Positions 10,074-22,190 of a stretch of 64,000 bases of DNA are shown piece after piece. The notes under the pieces were generated by a model. It was given only the letters and a program-made list of their open reading frames with translations. It ran no database searches and was not told the origin of the DNA. The position numbers were made by a program, and so were the translations under genes. The DNA comes from Magicicada septendecula (taxonomy: Eukaryota > Arthropoda > Insecta > Hemiptera > Cicadidae). Within the stretch, counting starts at the first letter, position 1. Each line of letters opens with the position of its first letter. The stretch spans positions 126,579,927 to 126,643,926 of the forward strand of contig CM068367.1 of the NCBI GenBank assembly GCA_034769895.1. The letters are read 5' to 3'.

Positions 10074-13000
10074 CAGTGACGGATTAGTGTCACTTTTTGG
10101 GGGGGGGGGCGGAGGGCAAGACTAAAATGACCAAACTCCAACAAAAATTATCCAAGATGTATCTTTTCAGAATGAATTGCCACGGAAACTCATTTTCAGC
10201 ACTATTTTTCTGTTTGTACATTTTTATTATTTCTTTTTATAAGTACAAAATAGATTATTTTAATTTCATATTATTATATTATCCATACAAAAATATAAAA
10301 ATAGAATTTAAGCATATTTTTAAACATTTTATACATTCCGAGGTTTTTATTAACTTATAATATACCACAAAAAAGCTAATCAATGAAAAAAAAAATTCAT
10401 TTTAAGTATTATTCTAAGCAGTAAAACAAAATAATTCTGTTTATAAGCAAAAGAGAATTTACAAAGAGAGGAATTTGTTCAAAAGATAACATAATAAATA
10501 ATTTCCAAAGATACAAAAACACTAAAATATAGTATAAAAGAATTACAGTATTTCTGTTCTTTTTCTTTCTTCTTTCATGAAAACATTTCTTTCCTTCTCT
10601 TTCCACCTTTCTCAATATATCTGTTTATGACTTTTGTTTTTTTCAATAACAATACCGTTATGAATATACCATAAGGGCTAGGCCAATTAAACGTTTTTGG
10701 CCACAACGATTTCGAAGCCATGTCTTTGTTATCTTTAAGGTTGAGAAAGACGTCTCAGCTGTTGCAACTGATAATGGTAATGAGGCAAGTATTACTAAAA
10801 GATGTTTTATTGTGGGAAACATTTCTGCAACACAATAACCTAAGCATTCTATTGCTGATGATGGTAATGGAGTTTTGTTGTAGTTTCCTCTTTTCCATTT
10901 TGCCATCCCAATGTTCATTTCAGCCTTTAAATCAGATTTAAAGGCACTATCGTCTTTTTCCATGGTCTTGCCATATTTTTTTTGAAATCAACTCAATATC
11001 AGCATTTAGCCTCTTCTTTGTTACAGTATCATTTATACATTCTTTTGGTAAGAGTATATTAAGTCTGTATAATTCTAAGGCACCAGCAGAAAATCTACTC
11101 TTCATATCTGTGACAATTGAATCAAGGATTAGTATGTACAAATTTACCCTGAAATAACTTTTAACATCAGATGTGGCAGCATTTGCTCTATTCACTTGCC
11201 TAGAAGTGGTTCTAGGGACTTTCAATTCACTGTTGACAGATTTTGCAATTTCCGTTGCTTGCTCAAAAAGTTCATGAAATCCAGTTTCTGCATTCTGTCG
11301 TTTATCTTCAAGCACAAAAAGAACGTCGGACAAAAACTCAGAAGCCTTGTATACGTCAACGTGTTCTTTTTGGAAATATCTGCTGAGAAGCAAAGTTTGA
11401 CTAAGGATATCTGCGAGGCAAACTAAAGTAATAATAAACTCGCCATGAGTAATTGAACATAGAAGAGTTTTTGCCATTGCTGAGGACTTATCAGACATAA
11501 AAACAGCCCAGTTTGAAATTTTTTCTAGAGTCAAAATGATCTTATTAAAATTCTCTAGGAAAACAGCAACAGATAAATGTCTCTCCACCCAACGTGTTTC
11601 ACACATTGATATCAATTGCCTTCCAACATTCTTCAAAAAAGCATTATTTCTTTTCGGGGAGGCCGTAAAAAAGGAAACTGTTTCCTTTATTATCCCAATT
11701 GCATTTCTAACTGCTTGTACATTAGAGCACCTAGAAATTGAGAGGTTTAAGGAGTGGTTTAAGCAGGGTGTTCGTTCTGCGAAGACACACTGATCTTTTA
11801 TAGTTTTTATCGCCCCTACCAGCTCAGAAGTCATTACAGAACAACCGTCTGTTGCGTTGCAATGCCTATGCAATAACTTGGATCCAGGTTCATTCCATGA
11901 AGGCACTCTAACACCAGTTTACCTAACTTATCTCCTGTTAATCTGGGATCTTCTGACTCAACAGGCTCTTCCTCACTCTCACTATTACTTGAAAAGGATG
12001 ATAGGGTTTCTTCACTTACAACATGATTTTGGGGTTTTGTTTTGTTTTCCCAAAGATTGACACTGTCATTCCGTGGGTCGATAAAACCAACAAAGTCTTC
12101 CCTTATACGTACAGTTTTTACAAACATACCTTAAGAAAATTGATAACTGGGTCTTATGTGAAACATCTGTTGTTTCATCAAAACCAATACTGTAGACTTT
12201 ATTTTCTTCAATTCTTCTAAGTACTAGTGATAAAATTTCCTCCCCACAGCATTCAAGCAAATCATTTTGAACGGTCTTGCTCAGAAAGGATTTTCTGTGC
12301 CTTATAGAGTCGCACTGCTTTTGAATTTGTGTATCTTTACAGACCTCAATTCTAAACTTCATTAGTTCTTTAAAGTTTCCCTGATTTTTCAATGGATTAT
12401 TTTCAAATCCGTCATCTCGTCGGGCCCGAAAAGGAATATTTTGTCTACCAAGAAACATAACATTATCCAGAGATGATGACAACCTTTCTTGATTTACCTT
12501 AGCACGTTGAAGGCTATAAGAATCAACTTGATTTTCCACTGATTTTTCAGGATTGTGGTAAGTTAATAAAAAGTCATTTGCTTTTCCCATTGGCTGTTGG
12601 TGATACAATAATTTACTAAGATGTTCTAAATCTCCATCCTTCCCCAAAAGCTTGGCAAATTTAGTTAGTGGTTGATTAACAAGGGTATTCAATTTCATCC
12701 CACCATGGTGTCCACCCACATGCACATGGCCAGTAGCAAAAAAAGGGCAAAATTTACAGAAAAGACCTTGCTTCAAATGAGAAGGACAAGCCACGATTTA
12801 TACTTCTCTAGATGATCTTTTTTTAACTATCGGTTTTCAGTTCTGCCATTCTTGATATGTGATGAGTTTGGATACTTGTATCCGGAAGGAGGTTCCCAAT
12901 GATTTTCGAGAAGATTGGCAAGAATTCTGTCTGAGGGTTTTGTTCCAATGTAATTTCCAATGTCATTTTCATAGATTACAGATGACTTCGGCAAAGATTC

Positions 13001-13901
13001 ACTGCAAGATTCATTTTCCCCTAAAACGAAAGAAATTAGTTTTCAATTAAAAAAATTCTGAAATTTGCTTATTTTCCAACGATCTGGATAAGAAAGGCCC
13101 TTAAGATAGTTCATAACCTTAACAAACAGAATTAACAAACCTTATGGAATTAACAAACAGAATTCCATAAAACTCAGTATATATATAGATTATTATGAAA
13201 AAATATTGTCTTTAAAGTGTCAAATACAAAGCGAGTATAGAAAAAAAGATATAACAATTAGAAAATGTATTCATTAACACGCGTTTTTATGGGAAATGCG
13301 ACATTCTCAATTCTCTGAATATCTTTCCATATAACTATTGAATTGACAACCGAATATCGATAACACTTACCTTCTTTAGAAGTTTGGTCCTTATTTCCCT
13401 TTGCAATCGTATTGTCTTCAACAGCTTCAAGACATACATTAAATGTTGAAGGTCCAGCAGCATTGTCCAGAGGCACCAATTTCTCACCACTATTGCTACA
13501 CTTCTTTTTCGTAAAGAAACTTTTCAGCGTTGATTGTCTTTTCATTATAACAAACAACAATAAAGCAAGAGTTAAAAATGTAAACTTGAATCTAACACTT
13601 AAAACGAATTTACGAACCACGTAGCAATCAAAATACTTTTAAGCAAGCAAACAACGCGTATAAGGCGAGTGCGTATTTTCGTGTGGCAAATTCCTCGAAT
13701 ACTAAGGAGCAATGCAACGATCACACAAACGTAAACATCACAGTTTAACAGAAGCGATATCGAAATAAACTATTTTAGTCGGCTAAAGAGCGGACAAGAA
13801 TTTCAACATTTATTTGATTATTTTTCTTCACTAATATTTTTTCACTATTTCGCTGGAAGGGGGGCGAATGCCCCCTCCACCCCCCCTTTAATCCGTCCCT
13901 G
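10074..13901 (-). mobile_element. hAT DNA transposon, full length but mutated
   Basis: The left end starts CAGTGACGGATTA and the right end, reverse-complemented, starts CAGGGACGGATTA, giving imperfect terminal inverted repeats (12 of 13). Both ends have G-rich subterminal tracts. Perfect 8-bp duplications (CAAGTGAT) flank it. The 3828-bp interior holds one minus-strand transposase gene. hAT transposases excise and reinsert DNA through a DDE nuclease and leave 8-bp duplications. This copy cannot make an intact transposase but keeps both ends, so it might be moved in trans. Confidence 0.93.
10658..13545 (-). pseudogene. hAT transposase pseudogene (TTF zinc finger, dimerisation domain)
   Basis: Exon 1 starts at 13545 with MKRQSTLKSFFTKKK and ends at 13371 at a GTAAGT donor. 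The acceptor TTTTAG precedes exon 2 at 13020; the frame then gives DIGNYIGTK and HWEPPSGYKYP. A TTF-type zinc finger follows (GLFCKFCPFF, about 12765). Then come the catalytic region (TDGCSVMTSE, about 11855; CETRWVERH, about 11600) and the C-terminal dimerisation domain with SVATAETSFSTL (about 10770). It resembles ZMYM1/ZBED-like hAT transposases. Lesions: a stop and frame change near 12826-12793, frameshifts near 12110 and 11860, and another near 10970. The 350-bp GT-AG intron is intact. Confidence 0.9.
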
Positions 13902-13909
13902 CAAGTGAT
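13902..13909. repeat. hAT target-site duplication, right copy
   Basis: CAAGTGAT, identical to 10066-10073. Confidence 0.93.
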
Positions 13910-14789
13910 AGGAAAGAGGAACTGAAAGTTAGAAGCACTGGTGTCATAGTTCTGTATTACGCGGTGTTTCATAGCAAAATGTAACGCGGTTTTTTTTAAG
14001 ATGGTTACGACGATTTTCAACGCGATAACAGAGGCGGTAAAGCATTCATAGGTCTACATTAGTCGTCTCGATATAACCTGCATTTATATACAAAATTCTT
14101 CACAATTATAATGACCAGTATGTGGAATTTATACAATTCAGTCACCTGTTCTTGTTAAACCACGGTTATAATAATCATCGCACAGATCGTGAAAACGGAA
14201 AAATAGTTTTTTGATGAGACAAAAAAAGTCTAAAACGTTCGTGCTGAAAAAATTTACAGGCATTGCACAAATGCAATGCACAGAGAAGGGCATTGAAAAT
14301 GCTTCAATAAATCTAAAAAATATATATATTTATGTTCATTCACCAATCAATGAATTCATTCTTCATTCACCAATCAATGGATTCATTCTTCATTTTCCAA
14401 TGTACAGATTATAAGTTAAATGTAGTCGCATTCATAAGCAAAGTTTTATATGTGTACTACGTTATTGACAACAAAGAAGTAGTTTATATGGAAACTCACC
14501 GGTTCCCATTTTCGATCACGCACCAGCGATCGGCCGCAAATGTGCGACACGTCCTTATAAACATTTTCAATGTTAAAATTTAGCAAGTCTCTCAACACAA
14601 AGATCTAACGATTTACGTAACAGACTAAGATATCTTGTTTCTCTTAACACAATTGCACTGTACCAGCGTTTAGACTTTTCTGTTTCATATAAAGGCCAAG
14701 ATTTGTTTTTGCACAACTAGCAATTCGTTTTCTCTGCGATTCTTTGAATTTATTGTAAGCACATCACCTGCACAACGTCAAGGTTTTTT
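13910..14789. other. AT-rich non-coding DNA with a short tandem repeat
   Basis: No supported gene. At about 14336-14392 the unit TTCATTCACCAATCAATG is repeated twice in tandem. Short ORFs here reflect this repeat. Confidence 0.4.
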
Positions 14790-15110
14790 TTCTCCGCGGG
14801 CGACCTTCCTTGTCTTCGCCAATAGTCTTCTTTTAAAATGTATAGAAATAAATCCATTATACTGAACACATGGCCTAGAAACTGTACTTTCTGTTTCTCA
14901 TTACTTTCTTTTCTGTTTATACGCTTTCTTTACCCTTTCATTCTTTGAAACTTCACCACTGCTTTTTTCTTCGTATCCAACTTGTCTTCTCGTACTCTTC
15001 TCCAGATCCTCATCTCTACCGCCGCTGTTTCTCAGTTTCAGTCTTGATCTTTAACTCTCGTGACTTTTACCAACAACACTAGTTCGATGACATTTTTATT
15101 TATGTCCCAT
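14790..15110 (-). mobile_element. Possible LINE-derived minus-strand fragment
   Basis: Minus-strand frames give charged, broken peptides including DKEGRPRRKK, reminiscent of LINE C-terminal tails. There is no diagnostic motif. Low confidence. Confidence 0.2.
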
Positions 15111-15244
15111 TCTTCTAGAAAACGATAAGACTCTCAGCATGTTAGTACTTTTCCTTATTCAAACCGTTAACGTAGGCATCAAAGAATCTGTTATCTGTCG
15201 TAATTAATTTTCTGTCTTATCAGTGTAGTTGCGTTGCTGACATG

Positions 15245-15430
15245 TTTCTGCACATCATTAAACAACGGTTAGACCGACAGCAGAATGACGACGATCTTTT
15301 CGTCATTCTGCTGGCAGTGTCGACGGGTCTGCTGTTGGATCCTTCGACGGGTCAGCTCCATTGAAGGTGATAAGTTGCGGTTGATGAATACTAATTGTGG
15401 CAACGCCGAGTACACGTGGACTAAAAACTA
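15245..15430 (+). repeat. Dispersed repeat also seen near 24105-24235
   Basis: CTGCACATCA, ACCGACAGC, then CATTGAAGGTGAT and ACTAATTG occur in the same order as at 24105-24235. This copy has about 70 extra bases containing a perfect 14-bp hairpin (15278-15291 with 15300-15313, stem CAGCAGAATGACGA). The family is not identified. Confidence 0.45.
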
Positions 15431-15884
15431 TAAAATAATTTTATACACGGACAAAATCTCATTGACGCATAGAGACGGTGTCCAACAGGGCGACATTTTC
15501 AATAACATATTATTATATCAAAGGTTTTTGGCCGAGGCAATATTACATATTTCTTTTTCGAATCGCTTGTCAAGTAATGTCGTCTACAAGGTTAAAGGAA
15601 TGTTTTCAATGCCTCTATATTCCTATTAACAACCTTATTAAATACATATGAGCGCCCGGAATTAAGTAGGTCTATTAAATATAACAAATATTAATTATAT
15701 TGAATAAATACAATCATATGAAATATTAATATTTTTTCAGATTGTAAATACTTCTGCCAGTTAAATTTGTTAACTTATATTATTGGTTTTCCACCTTTAA
15801 ACCCCCCAGTAAAGTATGTAAAAGTGGACAGTATGTCTACGTTAATTTTCTTAAGGCAAGAGCTGTAGCCTACTCTATCTAGAA
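15431..15884. other. Unassigned DNA with a weak ORF
   Basis: The ORF from 15285 to 15629 contains GVQQGDIFNNILL, faintly like a reverse transcriptase GVxQG motif. Nothing around it supports RT, so it is left unassigned. The remainder is AT-rich. Confidence 0.25.
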
Positions 15885-16230
15885 GTACTCACCCTCAATC
15901 GTCGTCGTCGCCATTCTTTATGGCTTAGGCTAGTAGCCTGTTCCAGTCTCAATGGAAGTCATCCGACCATCGTTTACGGGGTCTTTCCACACTTCTCTTC
16001 TCCCTTGGCTGATAATCAAGGGTACTTCTTGAAAATCTAGTTGGATCCATTCTCTCTAAGTGTTACCGCCACTCCGATTTGTACCGGAGTTGCTTTCAGC
16101 TATGCCTAGCTCCATTCTAATATGATTATTTCTGACAAGATCTCTACACCACTACGACACTTTACACCCCTCAAGAATCTCATTTCCGCTCCTTGTATTC
16201 TAGATATATCTTTGGTCTTTCTAATCCAAG

Positions 16231-16301
<71 letters not shown>

Positions 16302-16316
16302 CCTCCCTCCCTCCCT

Positions 16317-16398
<82 letters not shown>

Positions 16399-16828
16399 AC
16401 ACTTCTGCTGCCTCGTTATGATACCTCGTCGAACAGGGTGCGTATGGTCTACTTCCTGTCCTCCCTGAACGGCAAACCATACAGAAGTTGAGGTATGGTC
16501 ATTACATTATAATATTTCAGTTGCGTCTCCTTCCTTGTTTTCTTCTTTAAATGTTTAATGATACAGCCGTAAAGCGACTGGAAGAGACTAATTTTGCTTT
16601 CAAAATTACCTCCTTATCATCTTGGTACGTGGTGCTACACCCTAGATACTTGAAATCTGGCACCTGTTCTGTTGGCGAGTCCTGTATGACAAGCTTTGTT
16701 CTAATATGATTTGCCCCAGAAAAAGCCATAAATTTTGTTCTGGATAAGGAAATGGTTTGATTGTAATCTGCCAAAATGTCGGTAAGATAAAACAACGACA
16801 TAAGGCAATGGAAATTGGACCCCCCCAA
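15885..16828 (-). mobile_element. LINE relic with microsatellite inside the coding region
   Basis: Minus strand from 16828: TISLSRTKFMAFSGANHI, then VPDFKYLGCSTTYQDD and PQLLYG. After the CT tract, a frame with AEMRFLRGVK and finally PRKRWSDDFH and a GACGACGACG tail near 15900. These are post-motif-D RT and C-terminal sequences of an RTE/CR1-like LINE, the same family as 18105-18680. Several frameshifts and stops are present. The (CT)n tract sits where the parent would encode the YGSETW region. Confidence 0.83.
16226..16394. repeat. (CT)n microsatellite with CCCT interruption
   Basis: About 169 bp of CT dinucleotides with a block of CCCT tetramers in the middle (about 16296-16324). It lies inside the minus-strand LINE relic. 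ORFs of Ser/Leu repeats here are artefacts. Confidence 0.97.
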
Positions 16829-16837
16829 AGGATTATA

Positions 16838-16945
16838 CTTGGGGAAAGAATTTTATTTAAATATTTTAATGTATGCAGACGATCTTGTGATCATCCAAGA
16901 GAATGAAAATGACTCACACTCAATTTCAAATCAATTTACAGAATG
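16838..16945 (+). mobile_element. LINE RT fragment with YADD box, opposite strand
   Basis: Plus strand reads LMYADDLVIIQENEND, the catalytic YADD box of a non-LTR reverse transcriptase. It abuts the minus-strand downstream portion of a similar LINE (15885-16828), so the two pieces point in opposite directions. Confidence 0.75.
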
Positions 16946-17168
16946 TTATCGAATTAGTATATTAAAATCATTCGGATAATTATATTCAACTGACAGCCCT
17001 CGTGGGATAAAGGCAATGATGCGATCAGTTATTAACGCCGCTCCGCAATCGGAAACCTCCGCACGTTTATATTGTGATGATGGTTGAGAAGAAGAGTCGG
17101 TGATGAATAATAGAACAGAAATTTTGTGACTTTGCACTGAGATAAGAAGATCATATAAAAAGCTATAC

Positions 17169-17382
17169 GATAACTAAACGTAATCCAAAGTAGATATGGC
17201 GAGAAAATAATAAAGATTATTATTTCTTGCATTGTAGAAAGAATGGGTAAGGAGAGAATGGATTAAAATATAGATAACTAAACGTAATCGAAAGTAGATA
17301 TGGCGAGAAAATAATAAAGATTATTATTTCTTGCATTGTAGAAAGAATGGGTAGGCCTAAGGAGAGAATGGATTTAAATAAA
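17169..17382. repeat. Two-copy tandem duplication, ~104 bp unit
   Basis: The unit starting GATAACTAAACGTAATC at 17169 is repeated from 17273. Copies differ by few bases; the second carries a 6-bp insertion (GGGTAGGCCTAAGG against GGGTAAGG). Confidence 0.92.
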
Positions 17383-18104
17383 AGCTTGTAGGCTACGGGA
17401 ATATAAGAAAAGGGAGGATTAGCAAAGAAAAGGTGGTGAGATTATGCTATGGCAAACCAAAAAATGATGTCAAGGACTGGAAAATAAAAGCCAGAAATAA
17501 TACAATTCGCGAAACGAAGCTCTGAGTTTAAGGACCTGCAACAAGATATAGGACTATAAATAAATCTTACACCGTCTGCTGAATCATAACTCGTCGATAA
17601 GGTTTCACTTATCGCCAAGTACAAGCAAATGCAATACAAATTATTTGCAATAATGAGTACACGTATTGTTAATAATTTTATTACGTCAGGTGTATAACTT
17701 CAGTTCATGCCTGTCTCTTTGATGTGTGCGCCTGTAAATTAACGAAAGTAAACAAACGATTTGTTGGAAAAACAAAACTCGCCCAAGAGAGGCACTTATA
17801 TTTAACAAATAAAGAATAAATATAATTAGTGATAAAAAGTTAACTGGATTTTATTAATCGCTTACACTGGTACTAGCTACAAAACCGATGATCAGTTTAT
17901 GTTTGTCTTGAAACAGTCTTTTTATATATGTTGCCCTGTAGTCAGACGACTTCTACATTCAGAATCTGCTCGCAATGAGTTAAAATAACAGATCAGAATG
18001 TCAAAGCCTATGACATCCGGTACCTTTGTAACAGACTTCGTGTACTTTGTTAAAAAAAAAAGGTAGAACACATATAATGGAACAAAAGATATGTTTTTTC
18101 TGGG
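17383..18104. other. AT-rich non-coding DNA
   Basis: No supported gene, repeat or RNA seen. Confidence 0.4.
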
Positions 18105-18680
18105 ACAAATCATATTAGAATAAAGATTGTCATACAGGACTCGCCGATAGAACAGGTGCCAGATTTCAAGTATCTAGGGTGCACCATTACATATCAAGAT
18201 GATAGGGAGGTTGAAAGCAAAATTAGTCTCTTCCAGTCGCTTTGTGGATCTATCATTAAACACTTACAGAAGAAACAAGTAAAGAGACGCAATTGAAATA
18301 TTATAATGTAATGGCCATACCTCAACTACTGTATGGTTGTGAGACTTGGATTAGAAAGGCCAAAGGTATATCTAGCAACGGAAATGAGGTTCTTGAGGGC
18401 TGTAAAGCGTTGTGCCAGGAATGATCTTATCAGAAATGATCATATTAGAACGGAGCTAGGCATAGCTGAAAGCTTAAATGAGAAAATCTCCTGGTACAAA
18501 ACGGAGTGGCCGTTACACGTAGAGAGAATCCAACTAGATTTTCAAGAAGAGCCCTTCACTATCATCCAAAGGGGGAAGAGAAGTGTGGGAATACCCCGTA
18601 AACGAAGGTTGGATGAATTCCATTGATACTGGAACAGGCTACTAGGCTAAGCCGTAAAGGATGACGACGACGGCATATAA
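18105..18680 (+). mobile_element. LINE 3' relic, same family as 15885-16828
   Basis: Plus strand reads VPDFKYLGCTITYQDD, then a frameshifted tail and TEMRFLRAVKRCARNDLI, ending with GIPRKRRLDEFH and a GATGACGACGACGG tail near 18660. It is the C-terminal third of an RTE/CR1-like LINE ORF2. It contains stops and at least one frameshift. Confidence 0.85.
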
Positions 18681-19199
18681 TGGAACAAAAGTGTTAATAA
18701 CAAAAGGAATCAAACATATCTAAGATAATGGAAACGAATTACGAAGCTGGATAATTATATGTAGTCTATCGTCTAATATATAAGTAAGTCATATCATAAA
18801 TAGATAGAAGTACAAAATCAAGAAATAAAACTAGGAAGAGATAAATACAACTAAAACACTGAGGAAGCAGCATACGTATGAAGAATATAATAATAACCTA
18901 CAAACTCAAAGCTAAACTTTGATCTTGAACAAAAATGTCAAGCACTGCATAGCAGAAGTCAAAGATAGAATGTAAAAAAATGAAATCTGTATTTTACCCT
19001 GCATAAAATGTTTATAAACGAATACGAAGTGGACTATAAAGCCAAGATCAAGATACGAATAAATACGTTCATTTATCTGACATTCTTTCTGTTGTTTCCA
19101 TCGCTGTTTACAATCTTTTATTCAAGTTACAAACTTGAAACTCTTCTCTTATGATCTCATTCTACATACGATCAACTTTAGAACACCTTTCAACTCCTC
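18681..19199. other. AT-rich non-coding DNA
   Basis: Nothing supported. Confidence 0.4.
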
Positions 19200-19430
19200 T
19201 TAAAAACGCCATTTACAAAATCTGTATTCTACTTTCTTGTTTCTTGCTTGTCTTCCATACTTCACACCCATAGGGCAGTACAGGGACCGCCATGACTTTG
19301 TAAACTTTTAATTTTGTATCTTGACGTACCTTGTTTCTAAAAAAATGATTGATTGTCCCACAGACCGTGTGGAGCTTACCTAATATAAACGGTTGATAGT
19401 CCCACATATCTTCTGGTAGAATATACAAAC
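19200..19430 (-). mobile_element. LINE RT C-terminal fragment
   Basis: Minus strand reads CGTINHFFRNKVRQDTKLKV and VYKVMAVPVLPYGCEVW. This corresponds to the segment just before the YGSETW region of RTE-like LINEs. Both ends are truncated. Confidence 0.78.
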
Positions 19431-19544
19431 ATTTTAGGACAAAGGCCTATACGTACAACTATTTCGTAAATCAGTACCGAAAACGTTTATTATATACGAT
19501 CATAACTACATACGCTCGCACGCTCCCACGTACCCATAAATAAA

Positions 19545-19570
19545 CGTGTGTGTGTGTGTGTGTGTGTGTT
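19545..19570. repeat. Short (TG)n microsatellite
   Basis: About 13 TG dinucleotides. Confidence 0.9.
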
Positions 19571-19779
19571 TAATTCACAGAATTAGAGGAACTTTTAAGG
19601 ACAAAAAGAGAAAAGCAAAATATAGAGGCCGTAAGGTCGCATGAGTTACAAGGAGAGATACAGTGAGAATTGTACTAAATGTTTGGTAATGCAACTTACG
19701 TTTGAATTTATAAAACGATGGCAATTGAACTGAACGAAGCAAGCCAAACTAATGTAGAAAGCAAAAACAAGAACTAGTC

Positions 19780-19965
19780 TACTGGAGATAGCTCAGAGTG
19801 GCACCTGTCTACTAATCAATCAAGAGGTCTCGGGTTCGTTTGTCGGGTGCATAATAAAATCAAGGCGCCTTTTTCAATTACCAACTACCCCCCCCCCCCC
19901 CCAGCCTGTAGAATACGTACCTGGAATGACACAATTAGGTAACAATGGGCGGGTGAAGGGTGTGT
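19780..19965 (+). mobile_element. tRNA-derived SINE, copy 1
   Basis: TAGCTCAGAGTGG fits the tRNA A box and CGGGTTCGTTTGT fits a B box about 45 bp later, so the head is a degenerate tRNA. The body holds a C-run (about 19887-19901), AGCCTGT and GTAACAATGGGCG. The body motifs recur at 22040-22185. Confidence 0.65.
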
Positions 19966-21029
19966 GGAGTGTGAGGTATAGGATGCGTCTTCAAATAGCA
20001 TCTCCCATACAACCGTCAACCCCACCTTCCCAAGCGATGTCTTTATATCCGGCGCACCCTGTTACCACTGACGAGCTCTGACGACCGAGTATTGGCAATA
20101 CAACCATAGTTCACAGCAGAGAACTATAGGAAACGATATTCTCTTTCCGGAGTTGCAAACCTGGTTGGTGCAAGAACACGTTCCAGGGAGTAGGCTGAGC
20201 CTGTATGGGTGCTGTAGGCCAATAACCTGCACACTCGAGACCACGCTTATTCAAAGAAAGCAAAGAAGAAAGCCGGACGGAAATTTTTGGAACTGATTTG
20301 GCGAGGAAATATGACTAAGCAAGAAGCACGGGACGACGATCTAGAGGAAGGCCCAGAACGACATGGCAAGACAATATACAACGCTTCTTGGAGGACAGGG
20401 GCATCGCTTGCAATCCTGCAAGGGCGCTTGCTCTCCAGTGGCGATCTCTTTGCAACTCCTCGACACCCCAGGGAACAAGAGGATACGACTAAGTAAGTAA
20501 GTGAAGGGTGTGCTACTACTTTCCTTGTACGCCGAACAGCTCACAAAAACATGTTTTAATATACGGTAAATATAATATACCGTATGTAATAATATACGGT
20601 AAATATTATATATATTTTTTCACAAAAAGCATTCTACCGCACCTAAGTCTCAACCTATTCGGCGCTACAAAAGATAGCAAGAAAAAATGCTAATAAAAAT
20701 AAAAGGGGACCGTCTATATAAACTAAAATAACACTGGTAATACCTGGGAAAAAACTGTGGCAAAGATGACAGAAAGGAAAAAATTAACGGAGGGGAGACG
20801 ACTCACAAAGACTGGCAAATAGAAAGATTATTCCCACTACTTTATGGTACTACAGCTTTACACCGTTAATCATAAACGGGCGCGCACGTGTGTTATGTTT
20901 TATTTACGTCACAGGCTGTCTCTACACTAAAACATATTATGAATATCCTTAACTTTTTTTAAATTTAAAAACGGGCAAGGCAAGACAAAATACATGGTCA
21001 CAAGCTAGAGAAAGAGAGCACGTCCAAAG
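19966..21029. other. Mostly unassigned DNA
   Basis: About 20050-20500 is moderately GC-richer with ORFs on both strands, none of which I recognise. At 20556-20600 ATACGGTAAATAT appears twice with an inverted partner ATACCGTAT, able to form an AT-rich hairpin. No gene is supported. Confidence 0.35.
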
Positions 21030-21572
21030 TGGCATTTATTCCTTCGAAAAGTCAACAACTTTGTTTATTTAGGATGCCAAGTTAACTCAAATGGGGAAAC
21101 AACAGAAGAAATAAAGCAAAGAATCGCCTCAGCTAATAGGTGATTCTTTGGTCTTAGACCCCTGTTTCAGAGCAGAAAAACTGTCAGGAACATCAAGCTG
21201 CTTTGGGTCAAACCTGCTGGTTCATGAACGCAAAATCCTCCGAGGTATTTTTGGTCCAATATGTGTGGGAGGTGAATGGAGGAAAAGAACCAACCAAGAA
21301 CTGAATACTCTTCTGAATGAACCAGATATTGTCAAAGTTGGTATTTTAAAACTTGGTAGACTCGGGTGGGGTGGACACGTGATCAGAATAGGGGAGAATG
21401 AAATACCCATAAAGGCGCCAGCAGAGCTGGTAGATCTAAACTACGTTGGGAAGACGGTGTGAATTATGATGCGCGCCATATTCTTGGGACCCGGAACTGA
21501 AGAGTAACTGCACTTGATCAGGACTATTTAAGAGAGGCCTTGACTCAGTAATGGGTGGGTTGTCGCGCCGCT
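21030..21572 (+). mobile_element. LINE 3' relic ending in (GAA)n
   Basis: Plus strand reads VNNFVYLGCQVNSNGETTEE, then HERKILRGIFGPICVGGEWR, LLNEPDIVKVGILKLGRLGW and GHVIRIGENE. These are hallmark segments of an RTE-like LINE C-terminus. Frameshifts break the frame near 21140 and after 21450. It runs directly into a GAA microsatellite. Confidence 0.87.
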
Positions 21573-21623
21573 GAAGAAGAAGAAGAAGAAGAAGAAGAAG
21601 AAGAAGAAGAAGAAGAAGAAGAA
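21573..21623. repeat. (GAA)n microsatellite at LINE 3' end
   Basis: Seventeen GAA units directly at the 3' end of the LINE relic, consistent with growth from the LINE's own 3' tail. Confidence 0.95.
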
Positions 21624-22035
21624 CGGGCAAGAATGTGATGTAAAATTGATCCTATTGTAAAACCACCTACATTAAAATCTCCATTTTAGAGACCCAAAAC
21701 TCACTGATTTAATGTTTTTACGAGATACAGTACTATACTGTAACGTTTGAAACATGAAAACCACTCGAAATTAGCAAATTACATCTGGCTAGAACAGCAC
21801 TGTTCGATAGGAGAGTTTCGTTGATGGGGTGTTCGTCTCTTATGACTAATGAGAGCATGGATGAATGGATAAAGACGTTATATCCTGATATAATTAGCGT
21901 TAATTGGGATAAATAAAATCTCCAACTTTTTCCAAACTATCGCAATTTAGATAATATGGACTGAGTAAACATTACTCTATACGTTCTGTCTGAGCATGAC
22001 TGATGTATACAGTTTGCCTACTTACGAGGCGCTTG
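21624..22035. other. Unassigned non-coding DNA
   Basis: Nothing supported. Confidence 0.35.
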
Positions 22036-22190
22036 TATAGTACGCTAGTGGCTGATACGGTTGTTGGCTACTAATCAAAAGATCCGTACAGTTTCTCACC
22101 AGGCACTATAACATCAGTCTCCAGGTCAACCCCAGCCTGTCACAAAATCGGGAAGTAACAATGGGCGACTAAAGCGTACCCTTAACTTCT
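22036..22190 (+). mobile_element. tRNA-derived SINE, copy 2
   Basis: GGCTACTAATCAAAAGATCC parallels the head of copy 1, and CAGCCTGT plus AAGTAACAATGGGCGAC parallel its body. More diverged; the B box is not recognisable. Confidence 0.55.

Noticed and set aside
15285..15629. Possible reverse transcriptase ORF (GVQQGDIF)
   Set aside because: No other RT motif in order before or after. The single match is too short.
16122..16468. ORFs rich in Leu-Ser repeats
   Set aside because: Translation of the (CT)n microsatellite.
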